NCBI RefSeq assembly: GCF_945859705.1
Contig: NC_079137.1
Location: 67,106,277-67,170,276, forward strand
Direction of reading: 5' to 3'
Length of the DNA stretch: 64,000 bases
From: Episyrphus balteatus
Taxonomy: Eukaryota; Arthropoda; Insecta; Diptera; Syrphidae
In this document: one piece after another, positions 12,344-24,483 of the stretch
How positions within the stretch are numbered: the first letter of the stretch is position 1
Layout: each line of letters starts with the position of its first letter
The notes under the pieces: model-generated
The model's database searches: none
The model's input: only the letters and a program-made list of their open reading frames with translations
What the model was told of the DNA's origin: nothing
Translations under genes and position numbers: made by a program

Positions 12344-14959
12344 TATGACAGTAAAATTTGACAGATGAATAACAAATTTAATGACAAGCTATCACTTGTA
12401 TAAATCAAGAATCCCTTATCTAGTGTTTTATATGCAGATAAACAAGCCCTTGTGTAAACTGACCAAATATGTTAACTTTTAAAATTGACATTACATACCA
12501 GTCAGTAATAAAACTTATAGGAAGTATTTTTACAATGCTCATTACTGACAAATGTGATTAACCATCACAACACAAAATAATACTGAAAAGCTTGAATGAA
12601 TACAAATTGTTCGATTAAGAAGAAAACCAAATAAATTATCTAAAGGTATACAACTGTCACAAAGCATACAGGTAGCAATTTACAAAACAACAGCAATAAC
12701 CAGCGGCGGTAGTAAGGTAACGTCACCGCCGACGGTCGTTGTCGCTATTATTTCAAGTGGGTGGTGCGAGTAATATTCAAGGTTTTGCCCAAGATGCAGT
12801 CATTGAAAAAAAAACAAACTTAAAAGTTGATATTCCATCAACGGAAAACAATCAAATAAATATAAAAACAAAAATACAATTTTTGGTCATATATTCGAAG
12901 GCGGTGTAGTGGGTATTGTTTTCATTTTTTGTATAACAGCTGAGACAATGTATACCACAATTGTCTGACATATGAATAAACTTTTGTTTGTTTTGTATAA
13001 AATAAATAAAATTCAATAATTTTATTTCATTAGGTTGAAATCATTAATAAAAATTGCCATGGAGGTGGCGCACACCATACTACACCAAATGTTTTCATCT
13101 CAAAACATTTTGTTGTGGTATGTAACAATAAATTCCGGTTGACGTCAGATTTAAAGTCAACCCGCTCTGACGTTCTTTTTATTCTCTCCATTCACAAAAA
13201 AAAAAACATTCATTGTATTTTTTTGCGATGAGTTTTTATTATTTTTTATTACCCAAATATTTATTTTTTTCGTTTATGGAAAAAGAAGAGAAGAAAAGAC
13301 AAACAAGAGAATTAAGCCAAAACAACACATATTGGTTGTATAGTTGTTAAACAACATGTGGTTTTTAACTTTATTCACGATCGCACTATGTCTTTTGGTT
13401 ACAATATTTATATTATGCGGCTTTTTTGGTGACCTTTGAAGGTTACAACTTAGACTTTGTCGTGTGTTTAGTTTTTAAAGTTAATGCCCGTATTCTACAA
13501 GAACTCATATGATATTTTTTCGGAGTTTGCCATATTAACTTAAGAGTGGTCGGGAGCACTCATAAGTTGTATGAATAGTATGTTGAATAGTGAGGTGAAT
13601 ATTGTAGTGAATAGTGTGGTGAATAGATTTATGAGCCACTTCAGTTATGAGCACTTCAAGAATACCTTCCTTAGGCGCAGTTTACACTTGAGAAAATTCC
13701 CCACGCAACACTAAACACTACCTTACCATTCCTAAAATTAAATTTTGACTGTTATATTGACGTTTGAGGATAAGTTTGCTTACTTTCTCGTTGGCAATTA
13801 GTTGAGCATATTCGATTTTCATGGAATACAGATTCGATTAGATCTCCAAGCTTTACAAAAATGTTAGACCTCAAAAACATATTCATTCGGACAGGAAGTT
13901 TTCAACAGCTCTTAAGAACTTTTAAGTGATTTTGTCTGTTTCCTTGTTTATACACATAGAAATCTAAAATTCCATCTCGTCTTTTTTCACCGGATGAAAT
14001 GCTTATACAACGGAAGTGAAAATCTAAACAAAAGCAAAAATTCGCTAAAACTAAACGTCAATCATCATAATTTTGATATTATTTATCCATAACATCTCAA
14101 AACACTAAACAAAACAAAAATAAAAAGAAAACTTTATTTTTAAATACCACTTCCTTTTCAGTTTCAACATTCTGACATTCTTTTTTAATTTTTTTTTGTT
14201 AGGCGATGAAGATGACTCAACCTAGCTTTCATCTCAAAAACAATATAAATAAAAATGTTCTCTCAAAACGATTTCCCAACTTTTCCAACTCGAAAAAGTA
14301 GTAATATATAAAAATGTGTGTTCAATACCCCTAAATGTAAACAACACAAGATTTAAAAATAAAATTCTTCTATGAGAGTGCATGTTATGATGATGATGAA
14401 AACATTGCTTCAAATATAATGATCATTACCAGTAATTGTGCAATAAAAATATTGCGTGTATGCCTTAAAACATTATAGGCGACGCGACGCTATGCAAACG
14501 ATCTGAGATCCCTTTTTTCTTGTTGTTGTTTTTGTATATTAGCGTATATTTTTATACGCGAAATATAAATTTTTACATCTTTTTGGGCGTCTCTTTGATG
14601 ATGATTTTTAGAAGTAAATGATCCCATAAGAGTTTTTATCTATGATCTTTTTTTGTTATTTATGACCATCATTTGTACGTATCTCTTTTGCGAAAATTAA
14701 GAGTATCTTCTCCAAAACAGCAACAAATTGCGATTTCTAAATTAACAATAATTTCTAATGTATTTATTTTTCTTTGGCTATTATTCTAGAACAGCAGAAT
14801 TGCAAATTTAGGGTATGTTAGATATGTTTGGTGTTATTTTATCAGTTCTTTAAAAAAATATAAATAACAACTTCAAATCAATTTCAATTCTATTGTTATT
14901 GCGTAAGCTTCCAGATTTAAATTTCATAATTGATGTAATTTATTTTTCAGTGAGATCAA

Positions 14960-15318
14960 TTTATACCAATAAGAAAGAACAAAATTTTCTCTTATTTACT
15001 TAATGCGTTCTCAAAAATATATAAGAAAAAATGTATGAAATTGTGGTGAAGTTATTTTTTTATACCATTCAAAAGCTGTTTATACCAACCAATGAATACA
15101 AAATATGAAGCTTTAAATCTATGGAAACTACTTATTTTTGTTATTTCAATCTTAATCACACTTATTTTCTATTTATACCAGCCAAACAAGTAACTCTTTC
15201 TTTTATACCAATCGTAATTTATTGGTTTAAATGAAAGGAAACTTGATAAAGTCATTTGTATTTTATATAGTTTTGTTGTTTGTTAACACGTGAGCAAATT
15301 TCTAGTTATTTTATACCA
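14960..15318 (+). repeat. TTTATACCA motif cluster 1 (six copies)
   Basis: TTTATACCA begins at 14960, 15059, 15079, 15172, 15202 and 15310, always on the plus strand. It is usually followed by A or G and then pyrimidine-C. The spacing is irregular, so this is not a simple satellite. The cluster is repeated at +2456 bp because it lies in the duplicated unit. Confidence 0.7.
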
Positions 15319-15994
15319 GTCGAAGGTTATTTTAAATTTGTTCATGTTAACTTTTCCATAAATCTGAAGTCTGACTTGACAGCTGATTGTCTCTTTTATT
15401 TAAGTCCTAAACACAAGATGTGTGGTCTGAAAAAAATTTGACCTGTCCAAATTTTTTAAGATTATTTTTTTTTTCACAATTATAATATAGGGTAACACAT
15501 AATCGATCTAGACAAATAATACAATTTTTATTTTTACTAAATGATTTTGCAAGCGAAAAAGGGCAGACATCCCACAAGTAGTAAAAAATTCTTCTTCAAA
15601 GCCCCAGACGCGTCCATAATATAATATCTCTTCCCTGTGATGTTTTTTTTTTTTATAGTTTGTCTACTTCTCCCCTTTACCCCTCCTCATTTCCCCTTTC
15701 TCCTTTTGAACTGATTTAACCAATACCACCGGATACATTGAGTTTATTTTTCTTTTGCCTGCCTGTGCACAATATGGGGCTGTGGTTTCATCATACGCAT
15801 TCTCTTCATCGTGTTTAGAACGATGTGTGTTTAGAAGACGCGTCTTTAATCGTATACAGACTCCAACATCCTCATCCTCATTGGCAATTAAAAAATCAAA
15901 AGTGCTGAAGTAAGTCGTATGTACCTGCTCCTCTTTTCTAAAATTACCTAAGGGGTTGTGTTTGTTATACTTTTATATTCAAAACAGATATCAT

Positions 15995-16182
15995 AAGGCG
16001 GTGTTCACATTGGCTTCACTCTGCCAACTCATTTTGACATTTCTCAGTTGCTTTCTCACTTTCACTTCCTGGAGAGAAAGAGAAACCCAAGAGGCAGGAT
16101 CTTTTAAACTCATTAAAGATCTTTGAGCTCACTGAAATGTCAATATGAGTCGACGGAGTGAAGCCAATGTCAACACCGTTTT
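15995..16182. mobile_element. MITE-like element with AAGGCGGTGTTCACATTGG ends
   Basis: Terminal inverted repeats of about 50 bp: the left AAGGCGGTGTTCACATTGG is matched by AAAACGGTGTTGACATTGG on the reverse complement of the right end. Both continue into GGCTTCACTC and CTCATTTTGACATTTC-type blocks. There is no ORF. Related ends occur near 20195 (facing left) and 34285. A second copy at 18451-18638 exists because the surrounding 2456-bp unit is duplicated. Confidence 0.65.
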
Positions 16183-16750
16183 AAATTGTTTTAATGGTAT
16201 ATTCGCAAAACGCCATTTTGGATACAATTAGTCAAAAGGATTGATCAACCTTCTGTCAAATTTTGAGTTCAAATTTTTTTTTTCTCGAATCCACCCTATA
16301 ACCCTTAAATAGTTCCTAAATATTTTTCAAGTAAAAATCAGTTTCATATGGCGACTCCATGTGGAGGCACGAAATCTATTTTTATGTTTCGACTCATATA
16401 CAACATGCAACAAACATGCTCACTGTCTTCTAGTTGCCTTTTGTTCATCATTCATCGTTCTTCAAGACGTCAAATTTACTTTGCCAACTGACAGGATCTT
16501 CAACTGGAACAACGGGGAAGAGTGCGGGATCATTAATAATGGGCAGACTAAAAAAAAGTTAAGTTACAAGAACAACAACCAACATTAAAACTAACAAAAT
16601 CCAAAGGTCTTTTTGCTCTCTCTCATTCTGTGGTGTCTCTTTTGATGGTTGCTATGCTGGTTGTGTTGTCGTTCGTCATGATCGTTTTCGTTTGTTATCA
16701 TATCGTGCAAATGGAGGGCATTTTTACTCGTTTCAAGGAAGCACACTTTT

Positions 16751-19206
16751 AAAGTAGTAATATATAAAAATGTGTGTTCAATACCCCTAAATGTAAACAA
16801 CACAAGATTTAAAAATAAAATTCTTCTATGAGAGTGCATGTTATGATGATGATGAAAACATTGCTTCAAATATAATGATCATTACCAGTAATTGTGCAAT
16901 AAAAATATTGCGTGTATGCCTTAAAACATTATAGGCGACGCGACGCTATGCAAACGATCTGAGATCCCTTTTTTCTTGTTGTTGTTTTTGTATATTAGCG
17001 TATATTTTTATACGCGAAATATAAATTTTTACATCTTTTTGGGCGTCTCTTTGATGATGATTTTTAGAAGTAAATGATCCCATAAGAGTTTTTATCTATG
17101 ATCTTTTTTTGTTATTTATGACCATCATTTGTACGTATCTCTTTTGCGAAAATTAAGAGTATCTTCTCCAAAACAGCAACAAATTGCGATTTCTAAATTA
17201 ACAATAATTTCTAATGTATTTATTTTTCTTTGGCTATTATTCTAGAACAGCAGAATTGCAAATTTAGGGTATGTTAGATATGTTTGGTGTTATTTTATCA
17301 GTTCTTTAAAAAAATATCAATAACAACTTCAAATCAATTTCAATTCTATTGTTATTGCGTAAGCTTCCAGATTTAAATTTCATAATTGATGTAATTTATT
17401 TTTCAGTGAGATCAATTTATACCAATAAGAAAGAACAAAATTTTCTCTTATTTACTTAATGCGTTCTCAAAAATATATAAGAAAAAATGTATGAAATTGT
17501 GGTGAAGTTATTTTTTTATACCATTCAAAAGCTGTTTATACCAACCAATGAATACAAAATATGAAGCTTTAAATCTATGGAAACTACTTATTTTTGTTAT
17601 TTCAATCTTAATCACACTTATTTTCTATTTATACCAGCCAAACAAGTAACTCTTTCTTTTATACCAATCGTAATTTATTGGTTTAAATGAAAGGAAACTT
17701 GATAAAGTCATTTGTATTTTATATAGTTTTGTTGTTTGTTAACACGTGAGCAAATTTCTAGTTATTTTATACCAGTCGAAGGTTATTTTAAATTTGTTCA
17801 TGTTAACTTTTCCATAAATCTGAAGTCTGACTTGACAGCTGATTGTCTCTTTTATTTAAGTCCTAAACACAAGATGTGTGGTCTGAAAAAAATTTGACCT
17901 GTCCAAATTTTTTAAGATTATTTTTTTTTTCACAATTATAATATAGGGTAACACATAATCGATCTAGACAAATAATACAATTTTTATTTTTACTAAATGA
18001 TTTTGCAAGCGAAAAAGGGCAGACATCCCACAAGTAGTAAAAAATTCTTCTTCAAAGCCCCAGACGCGTCCATAATATAATATCTCTTCCCTGTGATGTT
18101 TTTTTTTTTTATAGTTTGTCTACTTCTCCCCTTTACCCCTCCTCATTTCCCCTTTCTCCTTTTGAACTGATTTAACCAATACCACCGGATACATTGAGTT
18201 TATTTTTCTTTTGCCTGCCTGTGCACAATATGGGGCTGTGGTTTCATCATACGCATTCTCTTCATCGTGTTTAGAACGATGTGTGTTTAGAAGACGCGTC
18301 TTTAATCGTATACAGACTCCAACATCCTCATCCTCATTGGCAATTAAAAAATCAAAAGTGCTGAAGTAAGTCGTATGTACCTGCTCCTCTTTTCTAAAAT
18401 TACCTAAGGGGTTGTGTTTGTTATACTTTTATATTCAAAACAGATATCATAAGGCGGTGTTCACATTGGCTTCACTCTGCCAACTCATTTTGACATTTCT
18501 CAGTTGCTTTCTCACTTTCACTTCCTGGAGAGAAAGAGAAACCCAAGAGGCAGGATCTTTTAAACTCATTAAAGATCTTTGAGCTCACTGAAATGTCAAT
18601 ATGAGTCGACGGAGTGAAGCCAATGTCAACACCGTTTTAAATTGTTTTAATGGTATATTCGCAAAACGCCATTTTGGATACAATTAGTCAAAAGGATTGA
18701 TCAACCTTCTGTCAAATTTTGAGTTCAAATTTTTTTTTTCTCGAATCCACCCTATAACCCTTAAATAGTTCCTAAATATTTTTCAAGTAAAAATCAGTTT
18801 CATATGGCGACTCCATGTGGAGGCACGAAATCTATTTTTATGTTTCGACTCATATACAACATGCAACAAACATGCTCACTGTCTTCTAGTTGCCTTTTGT
18901 TCATCATTCATCGTTCTTCAAGACGTCAAATTTACTTTGCCAACTGACAGGATCTTCAACTGGAACAACGGGGAAGAGTGCGGGATCATTAATAATGGGC
19001 AGACTAAAAAAAAGTTAAGTTACAAGAACAACAACCAACATTAAAACTAACAAAATCCAAAGGTCTTTTTGCTCTCTCTCATTCTGTGGTGTCTCTTTTG
19101 ATGGTTGCTATGCTGGTTGTGTTGTCGTTCGTCATGATCGTTTTCGTTTGTTATCATATCGTGCAAATGGAGGGCATTTTTACTCGTTTCAAGGAAGCAC
19201 ACTTTT
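16751..19206. repeat. Tandem duplication 1, copy B (2456-bp unit)
   Basis: Second copy of the unit that begins at 14295, in direct orientation with no spacer. The same internal features recur at +2456 bp, including the inverted-repeat element at 18451-18638. After 19210 the sequence changes to a unique, CG-rich stretch. The near identity means either a very recent duplication or a false duplication in the assembly. Confidence 0.95.
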
Positions 19207-22200
19207 AAAGCGCGCTTATACTCGCGCGCGTAACAAAAGCGTTGCGATCCAAAATGATCATGAAATAAATATCTTGCCCTTTTTAGGTGTTTGGTGGTTT
19301 TTCAGCTTATGCTCGAGTACAGTATAGTAGTATATAGTATAAATGACCGGTTAGCATTGCAACGAATGACTTTGTTTGTTCGGGTTTGTTTGTTGGTTTT
19401 TGAAATGCATCGAATCGACGACGAGAGCGATGTTGCTACTGACCGCCACACCTTTTTGGATCGTTATAGTTGTTGGCTGTCATGTTGAGCGATCGTTATA
19501 CGATCAAGGTTTTCATTTTGTACTTGCTTTTGGTATAGCTTGCTACGATGAACTTATAGTAAAGACGAGATTTCTTATATATATTTTTACAGATGCGGTA
19601 TAGGTATACCACACTTATATGGTTTGGAGAAATTCTTATTTCTTTTATTTTTATTTTTTTTTGTTTTTAATTTTTCATTTCTAATGCCAAAGATGTAGCA
19701 ATTAGATGACAGTTAAGAGAATCGGATTTATGTGTTTGAAGTTTGGATTGATATGGTCTTTTGTCATCAAGTGAGATCAAAAGTATGCGGAACTAATTTT
19801 TATTTTCAATTGGAGCATTTGTATAGTGAGTGTAGAAAGTTTTGGTGATTGGTACGTATTTGATGAGTAGAAAATTCAAATGAAAGATGCAAGTGAATTA
19901 AGGTCCCTATAGCGATTTTTGTTTATTAATCGATAATCAACATTTGCAAATAATCGATTATCCAAAACGAAGGTCGCCATTTCCGATTGAACGTCATTTT
20001 GACATTCGACCTGATTTACTTCTTCTTATTTACTCTCTGCTCACTTTGGACTCAAAAAGAGTCTGTCAAAAAGAGTTTGCAAGTATAAAAATCCTTCTTT
20101 ACTTGCCTATTTCTTCCTTATCAGAAAGTTTGAGTGTGACCGCAACATAGAGACGTCGAAGTAAGTCGGAAGACTAAGCCGAATATGAACACGGCCTTAA
20201 AAATGTGTAGTCTAATGAAAATGACAAGTACAAGTACAAGACAAGTACAAGTATAGCAACGTTGCTATGTAGATCTGTTTAATTACTAATTTTTAAATGC
20301 ATGATAACTCAAAAAAAAATTATTTGCAAGAAGTCAGTGTCAGAACAAGGAAATTTTGTTTGTTCTCTATCAGACGAAACGTTTTTTTTTAACTTTTAAA
20401 TTATAATGAAGCGTAAAAAAATCATTATTTTGTGTTCACTCACATCTTTTTTAATCGTATCATTGCGATTTTCAGAAAAAAAATGTTGCTCAACGTTTCC
20501 AAATTTGTTGAACTATGTAAAGAAAGTCTACATTTTAAGTAAACTTGACAATTAAAGGTGTGTCCGAGTTTCCGGAACTTAACTTAATTTTTTGTGAAAG
20601 TAAATTTCTACTTTTCTATTATCATTCCTAATAGTTTACCTTGCCCACTCTCCTTTTTGCCTTATAACACAATTTAATTTCCTTACAATCACTTCAATTA
20701 GTATAAATTCTTCATTTCATTAGTTTAATGTAAAAAAAAAAATTTCTTTTAGTTTCAAAGCTCTCCATAATCTGAAGAACAGCTTTTTCTAGAAACAATC
20801 TAATTTCCTCTCGTAGTTTCAAACGGCGCACGTGCCTTAACTATATGAATATTTAATTTCATCTCGCACAAATCTACAAAAAATTCTTTTAACTTTGATT
20901 GAAAAAATGACTATGTATGTACAAATTCATAAAGTTATCTTCTATCTAAAATGGCAAATTCTAGATAAAACAAAAAATATCCATTTTAAGAACTTAATAT
21001 ATATATAGAATTACCTACCATTTGTTTTTTTAAACTGCGTTTGCATTTCTTTCGAAAAACTGATAAGTCACATCTATTTGCTTTGTATCCTCTTGAAAAC
21101 AAACAACAAATATAAGAAAACCCCCAAATTTCCCAACAAAAGAAAATAATAATCCCATCTCTTTGTATAATATTAAATTTTATACACAAATAATATCTAC
21201 AACAAATGTTCCCAATTTAAAGATATAAAAAAAAAAAACAAAAACAAAGAAAAAAGTGTGGGTGTGCCCTTAAAATATAATACAAAAACAAAACATAAAA
21301 ACTAAAACTGCCCGGAAAGCATTTTATCCGAAAATAAAGGAAGAACAACATCACGCACACCCAGAGAGCACATTCTCAACAAACGTCGTTGTCGTTGTTG
21401 TTGTTTTTTGATCCCTTAAACCCGACATTGTGTCACGTTTCATTTTAAATATTTACCTCTTAACCCTGCTTTTGCCCCTATCCTTTACCTATTACGTTGT
21501 TGTGTTCGAAACGAAATTTTATATAAATTTAAAACCACAAAAAAAAGGACGAAAGCAAAAAAAAAAAAACTCTAAGTTCTCTCAATTACTTCGTCACATT
21601 CTTTGATGAATGAAACCGCACATTCATAAAGTAAAAAAGAAAAACGAAAAAAAACGAAACTTTACTTATTTTCATTTTCATCACATTACACTAAAATTGA
21701 TTGCTCGTTTCGCTGCCTCACTCAAATTTATGCTTGGTGAAATGATCGATCGAAAGAGTTTCTTCTTTCCAACCATCAACCAGCCAGCCAACCATCAGAC
21801 CGACCAGCCTTCCTTATAGCTGGTGGTGAGAATGGGCTCGTGTTAGCCATCAGAAGCTCGAGATGATTGATGAATGAAGAAAGCACCATTTATTTGCATA
21901 TCTACAGGATATTTACCTGGGTTCACCGTTCGCACCATTCCTCTCTATCTATCCCCTGAAGTGCAAAAAAATCAATAAGCTCAAAACATATACAGACGAC
22001 ACGAGAGCAAAAATTTCTTCCAGAGTAATCTATCTACATAGTTTAGGAAACAGGGATGTTATACATGCCTAGCCTCCCTATATGCAGGTACGACACAACA
22101 CCGTTAAAACCCATTAAAGAAAATTAAAAACAAAAAGGACAATCTAATCTGGTTTTGAAATCTTCTTCACTTTAATTTTTGGAGAGAGGGCAACTTGTTT

Positions 22201-23744
22201 GAGTACCCCGGAATAATCATTTTTGTTTGTGTGTGTGTGTGTGTTTATTTTTTTTTTTCATTTGTCCCCGCTTAATTCACCAACCCAACCCCTCTTTGAA
22301 GTGAAGGTTACATCATTTAAACTTGACCTCAAATTCGCTTCATATCCGATACTTCCCGTTCTCTGTCGGTGTGAGTTGGGGTCGGTTCGGCTCAGTTTCA
22401 TAGCGATTCGGTGAGCGGGGTGTGTTCGTGAGGTTTTGACTTGGGTTGGGCTGCTTTCAACTGAATATGGATTGGGATTTTCCCTCTCTCCATATTTCTC
22501 TACCCATCCCCTTCCTCAACATTGAAATATTATAGCTTTGGAGTTCTGAAATTCTGATGGAAGAAGATAGTAACACACCTTTACCGATAGACAGCTTGGT
22601 ACCGTTATCCTCTTTCACAGACTTTACACTCTCTTTCTCATTTTTGATTGAAAATCCATGCGCGCTCACAAATACATTGTCTTTTTTGTCACAAAATACA
22701 TGTTTATATAAATTTTGCAGTGTCAGTGTCAGGACAGGGTAAACTTGTACACGCTTCTGTCCTATATACACCAAAAAAAAGGTGAATAAAAAAATAATGT
22801 ACATACAATTCACCTCTTCGTTTTTGTTGAAGATCCTAATGGAAATCGTTTTACCTATTCTTTGTTTATAATAATATTCAACAAGGGGTGGTGAAATGTA
22901 TATGAGTGTTTTTTTAGGACAATGGTTTTCATTCATTCACAAGAATATTATATACACAAAGGTTTGTGTTGTTGAGGTGAAGGGGAAACACACAGAGTAT
23001 GGTGCTGGAATGGGGAGGTTGCGTGGGGGTTTTCGTTGAGCTTCGTGTGGGAGTATAGATAAAAAAAAAGTTTATATTTCTGTAGTGGCCATGAAATAAT
23101 AAAACTTGGGTTCTTCATTTCGAGTCTCGATATTTGTGTATGCTGGCTAAAAAGGGGAGGGGGTAACAAACCCCCCTTTCACAGAGTACAGATTGATGGA
23201 AAAGTGTACCCATAAAATGGGAATCAACCTTGATAGCAATCGTTCTTCTTCTTCTTGGCCTTTACTTACATATTACATTAAAGAAGAGTACATTTTTTTT
23301 GCATATAATGTATGAAGGGATGAACAAAAAAAATAACATAGAATTTATGATTAGATGTAATTATTTAATTAGTGCTGTTGTTTTTGTTTTTTTATACATT
23401 TTTTTTCTTGTTACTCATACAAAAGAAGATGGGGAAGAAAGAAAAAACCTTTTAGAAGGGCGTTTTCTAGGAAGAAGAAAATTATTATTTTATGAGAGGT
23501 TAATGATGCCAGGTAAACGAATCTTGTTTGCTTGGTGTTTTAATTAGATTTCGTTTATGAACCATGTGTTTGGCAAAAATAAATAAATACACTGAGGTTG
23601 TAATGTGGATTATTTTTTTTTCTTATTTTTTTTTTCTTTACTATTAAACAGTGAAGGAAAATAAAAAAAAATATGATGTATTTCTCTCTGGACCAAAGTT
23701 TCTTCATGAATAAACATATCGTTTTATTAGAAATAGTTATAAGA
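19207..23744. other. Intron DNA without a supported gene
   Basis: Begins with a short CG-rich stretch (19210-19250) unlike the surrounding AT-rich DNA. A possible degenerate inverted-repeat element lies at about 19965-20200 (right end reading AAGGCCGTGTTCATATTCGG on the minus strand). A (GT)n microsatellite lies at about 22228-22243. The open frames here are low-complexity and not supported as genes. Confidence 0.5.
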
Positions 23745-23748
23745 CCAG

Positions 23749-24483
23749 TTTATACCAATCCTTAGAAGAAATGAAAATGTGATTTAAACTGTTATATTTT
23801 TGCTATCCAAAAATGAATATATGTCGTATTTAGTTACTAAAGAATGAAAATATTTGTTACATTTACGTATATATTTATAAGTAGGTATTTATGCTTTAGC
23901 GACGAAAGACAAAATTTTTTACCATTTAGAACATGACTACAAAACCCGAGTAGATATAAAACTGACAGATTCTTGATATTACCGTTTGCAACTGTTATAT
24001 TGTATGAACTTAAATTACATGGCAATAGAAATAATGTATATCATACCAGTTTATACCAACCAATGGATAAATAAAAAAAAAAATGATGTAATATCACAAT
24101 CATATTCACCACAGTTTTGACCAGTTTATACCAAATACAATTTTTTTTGCTACTTTTAAGAATTAAAACCACCGTTTGACATGAAAACTTTATCAAAATA
24201 TGTAGGTACATTTATGTCACATTTAAAAGAAAAAAGAGCCTTTTTATACCAATTAAATCACAAAGCATCAGAAGACCTACAGTAGACAGATTCTTTAAAC
24301 TGCACTTTGTAGCATTTGAACTAAATGAATCCACATTCCATTTTATTTTAAATGTAGATTAGACTAGTTTATACCAGTCAATATTTAAATGAAAACTGTG
24401 TTTTAGTCAATTATTCGCATAAATAAATCTGCTTGTTTATGGTGAAATAATCGAATTCACCACAGTTTTGACAGTTTATACCA
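23749..24483 (+). repeat. TTTATACCA motif cluster 2 (six copies)
   Basis: TTTATACCA begins at 23749, 24050, 24125, 24243, 24368 and 24475, again all on the plus strand. Two of the copies (24125, 24475) are preceded by the same longer block reading ATTCACCACAGTTTTGAC. This indicates a shared composite unit rather than chance 9-mers. Confidence 0.7.

Larger units (their letters stand above)
14295..16750. repeat. Tandem duplication 1, copy A (2456-bp unit)
   Basis: The unit from 14295 is repeated head-to-tail at 16751 with a constant offset of 2456 bp. The unit contains a TTTATACCA motif cluster, an inverted-repeat element at 15995-16182 and a GTG/ATG-initiated 75-codon frame that is not convincing as a gene. 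The two copies look identical where I compared them, apart from one A/C difference (14862 versus 17318). The boundary shares only AAAG (14295-14298, 16751-16754, 19207-19210). Confidence 0.95.

Noticed and set aside
16361..19044. Identical 75-codon frames seen twice (16361-16588 and 18817-19044)
   Set aside because: Identical only because the 2456-bp unit is duplicated; no coding signature.
22457..22936. 159-codon minus-strand open frame
   Set aside because: The longest intronic frame on this strand, but low-complexity, without domain resemblance or fly-like start context; expected by chance in 42 kb.
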